From JAMORN01 sp027063545 [NCBI: bacterium] (GTDB taxonomy: Bacteria; JAMORN01): DNA of 6,417 nt. The position numbers and the translations under genes were made by a program. This document shows, piece by piece, positions 1 to 5,262 of the stretch (the first letter of the stretch is position 1; every line of letters begins with the position of its first letter). Under the pieces are notes generated by a model that was not told the origin of the DNA, ran no database searches, and saw only the letters and a program-made list of their open reading frames with translations. Location of the stretch: the NCBI GenBank assembly GCA_027063545.1, contig JAMORN010000152.1, positions 1-6,417 on the forward strand. The letters are read 5' to 3'.

Positions 1-843
1 TTATTAGAAGAGATAAATAAAACATTAGAAAAAACTGATAAAAATTTTGCTGTAAATTTAATAACAGTAACTCCATTATTTAATGATCAACTTGAGGTAG
101 TGCTTGGAACATCAGTAAAATATATTGTTTTTGCAGGAGGGCTTCCCCCAACAGGTGCTATAAAAAAAGCAAAAGAAAAGGGAAAAAAAGTTTTCGTTTT
201 TGCTCCTAATTTAAGAATTGCTCAAAGGATGATAAAAGCAGGTGCTGATGCTTTAATTATAGAAGGGAATGAGGCAGGAGGACATGTTGGTCCAACTTCA
301 ACAATTGTTTTAATACAAGAGGTTCTTTTTAATATAAAAGAAGTGCCTGTATTTGTTGCTGGTGGAATTGGCACAGGAAAGATGTTTGCTCATGTTCTTT
401 TAATGGGAGCAGCGGGAGTACAACTTGGTACAAAATTTGTAGCGACTCATGAGGCAAATGTTCATCCAAAAATGAAGGAGTTGTTTGTTAAATCAGCCTC
501 TAAAGACGCTATTGTTTCTTATAGTATAGATAAAAGATTGAATGTTATTCCTGTTAGAGCGATTAAAAATAAAGGAACAGATGAATTTATAAAGCTCCAA
601 TTTGAATTGGTTCAAAAGATTGAAAAGGGAGAGGTCTCTCCAGAAGAGGCATCTTTAAAGGTAGAGGAGTTTTGGCTTGGAGCATTAAGAAGAGCAGTAA
701 AAGAGGGAGATTTAGATTACGGCTCTCTAATGGCAGGAAATTCTGTTTCTTTAGTTAATGAGATTAAGTCTGTTAAAGAGGTTATTGAAGAGTTGGTTAA
801 TGAGGCAGAGGAAGAGTTAAATAGGGTAAAGGGTCTTTTTTAG
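1..843 (+). CDS. NAD(P)H-dependent flavin oxidoreductase, FabK / nitronate monooxygenase family (5' end cut off by the window)
   Basis: This is an FMN-dependent TIM-barrel enzyme of the 2-nitropropane dioxygenase superfamily. Family members either reduce enoyl-ACP (FabK) or oxidise alkyl nitronates. The frame is open from base 1 to a TAG at 841-843, giving 280 residues. A GTG at position 100 is only an internal codon, because the conserved strand NFAVNLITVTPLF lies upstream of it. Compared with FabK of about 320 residues, roughly 50 N-terminal residues are missing. Counting from base 1, visible motifs are EAGGHVG with the catalytic-type His95 (codon 283-285), the phosphate-binding AGGIGTG at 120-126, GVQLGTKF at 139-146, and the C-terminal GDLDYGSLMAG block, which resembles the GDVDxGSxMAGQ of FabK. 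The next gene begins immediately after the stop, so this is probably the upstream member of an operon. The family is secure; the choice between FabK and nitronate monooxygenase is not, because the GGLPP loop looks monooxygenase-like while the C-terminus looks FabK-like. Confidence 0.88.
   Translation, partial: LLEEINKTLEKTDKNFAVNLITVTPLFNDQLEVVLGTSVKYIVFAGGLPPTGAIKKAKEKGKKVFVFAPNLRIAQRMIKAGADALIIEGNEAGGHVGPTSTIVLIQEVLFNIKEVPVFVAGGIGTGKMFAHVLLMGAAGVQLGTKFVATHEANVHPKMKELFVKSASKDAIVSYSIDKRLNVIPVRAIKNKGTDEFIKLQFELVQKIEKGEVSPEEASLKVEEFWLGALRRAVKEGDLDYGSLMAGNSVSLVNEIKSVKEVIEELVNEAEEELNRVKGLF
828..833 (+). promoter_or_regulatory. Probable ribosome binding site for the TTG-started aminomutase-like gene
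   Basis: AAAGGG lies 10 bases before the TTG at 844, inside the last codons of the upstream gene. It is the only purine-rich, G-containing stretch at a usable distance, and no ATG, GTG or TTG occurs in frame in the next 50 or so codons. The TTG start therefore rests on this site together with the protein match that begins within the first ten residues. Translation is probably also helped by ribosomes terminating at the adjacent TAG. Confidence 0.5.
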
Positions 844-1956
844 TTGGAAAGGGAGTTTTTTAAAGACTGGCGAGTAAATGTAAAAAACTTAATAGAAGAT
901 AAAAAAACTCTAAAATATTTCTTAAAAATTTTTAATTTAGAGGAGTATTCAAAAAAAATAAATTGGGAGGCTTTTGATAAGGTCTCCCGATTTTATCCTT
1001 TTAGAATTACCCCGTATTATCTTAGTGTTGTTATAAAATCTGATTCTCTTTTTAAAGTCTTTTTTCCTTCATTAAAAGAGATTTCTGAAAAAAATAAATA
1101 TTATGGTGATGACCCTTTAAGTGAGGAGGTTTTTAAAGTAGATAAAAGAGGTGGTATTATTCATAAATATAGAGATAGGGTTTTAGTTATTCTAACTGAT
1201 TTTTGTTCTAATAATTGCAGGTATTGTAATAGAAAAAGGCTATGGAGGAGTCATTTAGAGTTAAGAATAGATGAGATAAAAAAGGAGTTAAATGAGTATT
1301 TAACTAAAAATAATGAGATAAAAGAGGTAATATTATCAGGTGGTGAACCTCTTATATATGAAAATAGTATTTTAGATGATATTATTGGTTTTTTTTATAA
1401 TAAATTTCAAATTGATGTAATAAGAATTCATACAAAACTTATTTCTTCTCTTCCTCAAAGATTTTTTGATGAGGAGTTTATAAAGATTTTAGAAAAATAT
1501 AGAGACAAGTTATGGTTTTATTCTCATATAATCCATTCAGATGAAATAACCCCTTATGTAGAGCAGGCAACAAAAATTATTAATTCTTTGGGTATATATA
1601 TACTAAATCAAGCACCAATAATAAGGGAAGTTAATGATAAAAAAGAGGTTTTAAAAGAACTAATAAGAAAACTCCTTAAAAATAAAATAATACCAAAAAA
1701 CTTTTATCAACTTGATCCTATAGACTCTACACTTCATTTTATGACAGATATAGATAAAACAGTAGAACTTATTAGTAATGTATATAGAGAAACAACAGGG
1801 CTTGGTTGGGCGAACTATATAATAGATCTTCCAAAAGGGAAAGGTAAAGTTCCTCTTCCTTTATCACAAATAGAAAAAAATAAAAGTTTATATAGGATCA
1901 AAAATTTTTATGGAGAAGTGGTAGATTATAACATATTTTTAGATATATATGAGTAG
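844..1956 (+). CDS. KamA-family radical SAM / PLP aminomutase (lysine 2,3-aminomutase-like)
   Basis: The family uses a 4Fe-4S cluster, S-adenosylmethionine and PLP to move an amino group between adjacent carbons, typically L-lysine to beta-lysine. In this 370-residue protein the N-terminal DWRVNVKN and ITPYYL match the KamA start region. DPLSEE at 90-95 and HKYRDRVLVILTDFC lead into the cluster motif C121-x3-C125-x2-C128, followed by Arg130, equivalent to the Arg that binds the lysine carboxylate. SGGEPL is at 165-170 and LPQRF at 203-207. YQLD ending at Asp291 and IIDLPKGKGK with Asp328 and Lys335 match the two lysine-binding Asp residues and the PLP-anchoring Lys of the clostridial enzyme, with the same Asp-to-Lys spacing. 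The protein ends about 35 residues after that Lys, so the C-terminal zinc-binding Cys cluster of classical KamA is absent; the length is closer to EpmB. TTG start directly after the upstream TAG; the next gene overlaps its end. No EF-P, EpmA or lysine-fermentation gene is seen nearby, so the substrate is inferred only from residues. Confidence 0.9.
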   Translation: MEREFFKDWRVNVKNLIEDKKTLKYFLKIFNLEEYSKKINWEAFDKVSRFYPFRITPYYLSVVIKSDSLFKVFFPSLKEISEKNKYYGDDPLSEEVFKVDKRGGIIHKYRDRVLVILTDFCSNNCRYCNRKRLWRSHLELRIDEIKKELNEYLTKNNEIKEVILSGGEPLIYENSILDDIIGFFYNKFQIDVIRIHTKLISSLPQRFFDEEFIKILEKYRDKLWFYSHIIHSDEITPYVEQATKIINSLGIYILNQAPIIREVNDKKEVLKELIRKLLKNKIIPKNFYQLDPIDSTLHFMTDIDKTVELISNVYRETTGLGWANYIIDLPKGKGKVPLPLSQIEKNKSLYRIKNFYGEVVDYNIFLDIYE

Positions 1957-2524
1957 GTTCAAAATAATTTTTTTTATTTTTTTTCTTTTTGTGTATTCAA
2001 AAATGGTTTTTTCTCAGGATATAACTATTTATCCTAAAAAAATGGAGGATAATCTTAAAATTTTAACAATACCACCAGAAATGACCTACCACGATTTTAA
2101 GATCTTAACCACAGATATAAAAATGAAGGATTATATTTTCTCTGCTATTATGCCAGGCTATATTCATTTTAAAATAGAAGAGAAGAAAAAGGCTTATACT
2201 ATTTTAGGATTAAGGGTTTTATCCTATTCTACATTTTTGTTTTCATACTTTAAACTAAGAAGCAAGGGTGAAAATTTTTTATCTTTAGCAATCGATATTT
2301 TCAAAAATAATACTCTTCCTCAAGAGGAGTACTCTATTTCTTTATCAGATATTATTTATTTTTTATCATTTACTACAATAATAGGTACATATTTTTATGA
2401 TATCCTAGATGGAGAATACTCTCTTGAGAAGAAGAAAAGTTATATTAGGTATAAATTTTTTATGAAAAAAAGTATTGAAGAGAAGTTATATGGGGGTAAA
2501 ATTGAGGTTATTGGTAATTTTTAG
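1949..2524 (+). CDS. Hypothetical exported / membrane protein, DUF5683-like
   Basis: Function unknown. The 191-residue product starts with a hydrophobic Sec signal (residues 5-21, Phe/Ile-rich) and a plausible cleavage site after VFS, before Gln23. A basic, polar stretch follows, then SAIMPGYIHF at 65-74, a KKK cluster, a hydrophobic segment at about 82-101, a second at about 129-151 ending in YYFD-like YFYDILDG, and a basic C-terminus. The order 'SAxxPG, Lys cluster, TM, TM ending in an Asp' resembles the small membrane domain called DUF5683, but this is a pattern resemblance recalled by eye, not a search result. The ATG lies inside the last codons of the aminomutase gene (8-base overlap) with no clear Shine-Dalgarno, so translation by coupling is likely. 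The signal-peptide codons contain two runs of eight T (1968-1975 and 1977-1984). Confidence 0.7.
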   Translation: MSRFKIIFFIFFLFVYSKMVFSQDITIYPKKMEDNLKILTIPPEMTYHDFKILTTDIKMKDYIFSAIMPGYIHFKIEEKKKAYTILGLRVLSYSTFLFSYFKLRSKGENFLSLAIDIFKNNTLPQEEYSISLSDIIYFLSFTTIIGTYFYDILDGEYSLEKKKSYIRYKFFMKKSIEEKLYGGKIEVIGNF

Positions 2525-2975
2525 TTTTTTTATTTTTAGTTTTTCTACTCTTAGTTTTGGATGGAGTAAAGAAACAGAACTTATTTATTTAAAAAAGATA
2601 AATAACTCTCAGGATAAAGGATTAATAGAGAATTCCATAGAGGATGCAGAGAATTTTTTATTTAATGATCTTTTTGATTCAAATAGTGAAATTGATAGTT
2701 TATTTTTAAAAAATTTTTTATATCAGCTTATAAGAAGTTATAAAGTAATAGGTGATAAAAAGGGATTAGAGTTTTCAATTTTTAGATATAGATGTTTTTT
2801 TAAAGATTCTTTATATTCTAAACTTCTTCCTCAAAGAGTAAAACTTCATTACAAAGAAAAAAATATCTATAAAATTCAGAATGATATTATTTACCAAAAT
2901 ACTTCTTTAAAAGAAAAGTTTATTCTTTACCTAAAAAGAAGAGGATTGAAGAAAAAATATCCTACAACTTTTTAG
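2490..2975 (+). CDS. Hypothetical secreted protein with Sec signal peptide
   Basis: Function not recognised. From the ATG at 2490 the product is 161 residues. The first 25 or so form a clear signal peptide: basic start (GVKLR), hydrophobic core LLVIFSFFIFSF, then STLSFG with likely cleavage before WSKETE. The mature part, about 135 residues, is rich in Lys, Phe, Leu, Ile and Asp and looks helical; helix pairs around EDAENFLFNDLF and SEIDSLFLKNFLYQLIRSY could be TPR-like, but no repeat is convincing. The tail is strongly basic (KRRGLKKK). The frame is open back to a TTG at 2475; a TTG at 2502, just after a G5 run, is another possible start. ATG 2490 is preferred because it keeps a compact signal peptide. 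It overlaps the preceding gene by 35 bases and is the last gene of this + strand cassette; its 3' end overlaps the convergent permease gene by 14 bases. Confidence 0.62.
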   Translation: MGVKLRLLVIFSFFIFSFSTLSFGWSKETELIYLKKINNSQDKGLIENSIEDAENFLFNDLFDSNSEIDSLFLKNFLYQLIRSYKVIGDKKGLEFSIFRYRCFFKDSLYSKLLPQRVKLHYKEKNIYKIQNDIIYQNTSLKEKFILYLKRRGLKKKYPTTF

Positions 2976-3897
2976 GGTTTAATACCTCTTGAAGTGTATC
3001 ACCAATTATATTATAACTTGTAACTGTAAGAAAGATAAAAAGTCCGGGAAAGATTATAAGCCAAGGTGCTTCTATTATATAGTTTTTTCCAGTGTTTAGC
3101 ATAGCTCCCCAACTTGGTGTTGGTGGTTGAACCCCAAGCCCTAAAAATGAAAGAGTTGATTCTGCTAAAATTGCTCCTGCTATGGCAAATGTGGAATAGA
3201 CTAATATAATAGTTAAAGTGTTAGGGAGAATATGAAAAAATATTATTCTTTTATCAGAAAAGCCTAAAGCCTTTGCAGCAGTTATAAATTCATATGTTTT
3301 AATTTTAAGAACCTCTCCTCTAATAAGTCTTGCAATAGAACTCCAACCAGTAAAGCCTATAACAAGCATAATGTTTAATATAGAGGGTCCCACAAAAGCA
3401 ATAATAGATAAGATTAAAAATATAGTAGGAAAGGTCATCATTATTTCAATAAGCCTTAATATTATAAAATCAACCTTTCCTCCATAATAACCACTTATTG
3501 CTCCTAAGGTTGTGCCTATAATTATTGAGATAAATACAGCAACAAAACCAACAAACATGGAAACTCTTGCTCCATAGAGTATTCTTGTAAAAACATCTCT
3601 ACCTCTGTCATCAGTACCAAATAGATGTTTTTTAGAAGGAGGCTTTAAAATTTCATTAAGATTGTAAGTATTTGGAGAATATTTTATAATAGGTATTATT
3701 TTAAATGTGGTATTTTTAGGATCATATTCTTTTTTTGAAAATAAAGTATATATTTTTCCATCTTTTGTTTTCCAGATAATAGGCTTTTCATTAGCAATAA
3801 AAGGAACAAATATAGAAATAAATGTTAAAAATACTAAATAACTAACACTAAATAAAAGCAGAGGTCGTTTTAATATAAATTTTATTATATTTCTCAT
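2962..3897 (-). CDS. ABC transporter permease, DppC/OppC family (peptide or nickel-type importer)
   Basis: This is an inner-membrane subunit of a peptide-type ABC importer, which pairs with a DppB-like partner to form the channel. The 311-residue product has a first membrane segment at about 13-33 and an extracytoplasmic stretch to about residue 90. The family hallmark HLFGTDDRGRDVFTRILYGA is at 91-110, followed by five further hydrophobic segments. The cytoplasmic EAA loop that contacts the ATPase is at about 202-225 (EFITAAKALGFSDKR then HILPN). ESTLSFLGLGVQPPTPSWG at 246-264 and the terminal FPGLFIFLTVTSYNIIGD are also typical. The stretch between the first membrane segment and the hallmark is somewhat long, with IPIIKYSPNTYNL, reminiscent of YejE-like permeases. 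ATG overlaps the stop of the upstream permease gene by 4 bases (ATGA), implying coupled translation and equal stoichiometry. No binding protein or ATPase gene follows, so the transported substrate cannot be told. Confidence 0.93.
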   Translation of the reverse strand: MRNIIKFILKRPLLLFSVSYLVFLTFISIFVPFIANEKPIIWKTKDGKIYTLFSKKEYDPKNTTFKIIPIIKYSPNTYNLNEILKPPSKKHLFGTDDRGRDVFTRILYGARVSMFVGFVAVFISIIIGTTLGAISGYYGGKVDFIILRLIEIMMTFPTIFLILSIIAFVGPSILNIMLVIGFTGWSSIARLIRGEVLKIKTYEFITAAKALGFSDKRIIFFHILPNTLTIILVYSTFAIAGAILAESTLSFLGLGVQPPTPSWGAMLNTGKNYIIEAPWLIIFPGLFIFLTVTSYNIIGDTLQEVLNPKKL

Positions 3898-4883
3898 ATT
3901 TTTTTTCCTTCAAAACTAATTCTTGGATCAACAAGTTTATATAAGAAATCACCCAAAACTAGTCCTATTAAGGTTAAAAAAGCAGTAATAAATGAAAGTC
4001 CCATTATCACGGGATAATCTCGTGATAAGATACTTTCATAATATAAAAGCCCTATTCCAGGTAGTGAAAATGTAGATTCAATAATCACACTGCCACCTAT
4101 TAAAGCAGGAAGAGTTGAAGAGAGAAGCGTAACAATAGGAATTAAGGCATTTCTAAAAGCATGTTTGAATAAAACTTTATTTTCAGATAATCCTTTTGCT
4201 CTTGCTGTTAATATATACTCCTCTTTTAAAACCTCCAGAGTTGTATTTCTCACAAATCTAGATAAATAAGCAATCTCTCCATATACCATAACAATAATAG
4301 GTAGTGTAATATGCTTTATTATATCTATTATTTTTTCCCAAAAAGTTAAAGAAGAAAAATTATCAGAGGTTATTCCATAAATAGGGAATAAATTAAGTTT
4401 TACTCCAAAAAACATTATTAAAAGTAGAGCTACCCAAAATCCTGGGAGACTATATAATATAAATAAAATAATAGAGGAAATTTTATCAAACTTAGAATTA
4501 TAGTATTTTGCTTGCATTAATCCTATAAATATGGAAATAGTATAGATTATTATCATAGAGATAATATTTAAGGTTAGTGTGACAGGGAGTCTTTCCTTTA
4601 TTCTTTCTATAACAGGTCTTCCATCTTGAAAAGAATTGCCAAAATCTAAAGTAACAATTCTTTTTAACCAATTTATGTATTGAATATATATAGGCTTATC
4701 AAGGCCATATATTTTTCTAATCCTTTCTATATCTTCAATAGACATTTTACTAGATAGCATTCCACCTTGGTTTAAACTTACAGGATCCCCAGGGGATAAA
4801 TGTATTATAAAAAATGTTATTAAACTTATCCCAATAAGAGTAGGGATAATAAGAAAAGTTCTTTTAAGAAAATAGTTTTTCAT
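3894..4883 (-). CDS. ABC transporter permease, DppB/OppB family (peptide or nickel-type importer)
   Basis: This is the other channel subunit of the same importer, 329 residues, the usual length. The first membrane segment (about 10-29) is followed by the conserved HLSPGDPV at 28-35, then RKIYGLDKPIYIQYINWL at 56-73 and DFGNSF at 80-85, all standard for the DppB N-terminal domain. LPVTLTL at 99-105 opens the permease core. The EAA loop is at about 221-247 (EEYILTARAKGLSENKVLFK then HAFRNALIP). GGSVIIESTFSLPGIGLL at 263-280, RDYPVIMG at 288-295 and the ending LVDPRI are also diagnostic. It is the first gene of a two-gene operon with the DppC-like gene. ATG at 4881-4883 (as CAT on the + strand) has only a weak upstream Shine-Dalgarno. 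The tRNA-Arg gene ends 62 bases upstream on the same strand, so transcription may read through from the tRNAs, or start from an undetected promoter in that gap. Confidence 0.94.
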   Translation of the reverse strand: MKNYFLKRTFLIIPTLIGISLITFFIIHLSPGDPVSLNQGGMLSSKMSIEDIERIRKIYGLDKPIYIQYINWLKRIVTLDFGNSFQDGRPVIERIKERLPVTLTLNIISMIIIYTISIFIGLMQAKYYNSKFDKISSIILFILYSLPGFWVALLLIMFFGVKLNLFPIYGITSDNFSSLTFWEKIIDIIKHITLPIIVMVYGEIAYLSRFVRNTTLEVLKEEYILTARAKGLSENKVLFKHAFRNALIPIVTLLSSTLPALIGGSVIIESTFSLPGIGLLYYESILSRDYPVIMGLSFITAFLTLIGLVLGDFLYKLVDPRISFEGKKI

Positions 4884-4945
4884 AGAGATTTTAGATCTTA
4901 GTTAATTTTTTAAATTTAAAATTGCCGAAAAGTTAACAAATTTAA

Positions 4946-5019
4946 CGCGCCCGGAGGGACTCGAACCCCCAACCTTGTGATCCGTAGTCACATGCTCTAT
5001 CCAGTTGAGCTACGGGCGC
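4946..5019 (-). tRNA. tRNA-Arg (anticodon ACG)
   Basis: Reading the - strand, a full cloverleaf is seen. The acceptor stem GCGCCCG pairs with CGGGCGC, the D arm is GCUC...GAGC, and the anticodon stem UGUGA/UCACA encloses loop CUACGGA, giving anticodon ACG. The variable loop is 5 bases and the T arm is GGGGG-UUCGAGU-CCCUC with one G-U pair. The discriminator base is G. Length is 74 without CCA, and CCA is not encoded (UUAAA follows), so a CCA-adding enzyme is needed. A34 would be deaminated to inosine by TadA to read CGU, CGC and CGA. It lies 30 bases downstream of tRNA-Ala on the same strand and probably shares its transcript. Confidence 0.97.
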
Positions 5020-5049
5020 ATTTATTTTTTTGCTAATTTTATATTGTTA

Positions 5050-5122
5050 TGGAGCAGAGGGGAGTCGAACCCCCGACCTCTGCGCTGCCAGCGCAGCGCT
5101 CTACCAACTGAGCTACTGCCCC
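5050..5122 (-). tRNA. tRNA-Ala (anticodon GGC)
   Basis: On the - strand, acceptor stem GGGGCAG pairs with CUGCUCC and includes the G3-U70 wobble pair that alanyl-tRNA synthetase recognises. The D arm is GCUC...GAGC, anticodon stem CUGCG/CGCAG encloses loop CUGGCAG (anticodon GGC), and the T arm is GGGGG-UUCGACU-CCCCU with a closing G-U. The discriminator is A. Length is 73 without CCA, and CCA is not encoded. It decodes GCC and GCU. It is the promoter-proximal gene of the tRNA pair; the region upstream of it is shared with the divergent purB promoter. Confidence 0.97.
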
Positions 5123-5140
5123 ATTTTTATTTATTACATT

Positions 5141-5168
5141 TTGAAAAATAGTTTTTTAATCCTATAAA
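5141..5168 (+). promoter_or_regulatory. Candidate sigma-70 promoter for purB
   Basis: TTGAAA at 5141-5146 (5 of 6 to the -35 consensus) and TATAAA at 5163-5168 (5 of 6 to the -10 consensus) are separated by 16 bases. A start near 5175 would give a leader of roughly 90 bases. The whole 140-base gap between tRNA-Ala and purB (5123-5262) is almost pure A+T, including an A10 run at 5199-5208, so chance matches are easy and the call is moderate. The gap must also hold the divergent tRNA promoter, for which no convincing -35/-10 pair was found. No riboswitch-like or GC-rich hairpin structure is seen in the leader. Confidence 0.42.
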
Positions 5169-5250
5169 ATACAATAAGATTTATATTTTTGTATAAATAA
5201 AAAAAAAATTATTATTTTCATTTAAAAGATTTTAATCTAATTTAAAATAA

Positions 5251-5256
5251 AGGGAG
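5251..5256 (+). promoter_or_regulatory. Ribosome binding site of purB
   Basis: AGGGAG sits 6 bases before the ATG at 5263. It is the strongest Shine-Dalgarno in the window and fixes the purB start. Confidence 0.8.
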
Positions 5257-5262
5257 AAAATT

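Noticed and set aside
100-843. GTG at position 100 as a true start of the flavoprotein gene
   Set aside because: The frame is open to base 1 and the upstream codons encode a conserved family strand (NFAVNLITVTPLF), so the gene starts outside the window.
2475-2489. TTG at 2475 as start of the second small secreted protein
   Set aside because: It adds only five residues, uses a rarer start codon and increases overlap with the preceding gene; the ATG at 2490 already gives a complete signal peptide. It remains possible.
2939-2990. AAGAGG ... CCTCTT pairing, and inner AGGAT ... ATCCT, as a bidirectional terminator
   Set aside because: The arms are short, the two possible stems exclude each other, the outer loop is about 40 bases, and no T run follows.
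4932-4946. Perfect inverted repeat GTTAA-CAAAT-TTAAC just after tRNA-Arg, as a terminator or operator
   Set aside because: The stem is only five mostly A-T pairs, includes the tRNA discriminator base, and is followed on the - strand by only four T then GC bases; chance is likely in such AT-rich DNA.
4946-5122. tRNA genes as an integration site for a mobile element
   Set aside because: No integrase gene and no repeated tRNA 3' end was found in the window; both tRNAs are flanked by ordinary chromosomal genes.
5169-5250. purB leader as a purine riboswitch or attenuator
   Set aside because: The leader is nearly pure A+T, without the paired stems and conserved loops such an element needs.
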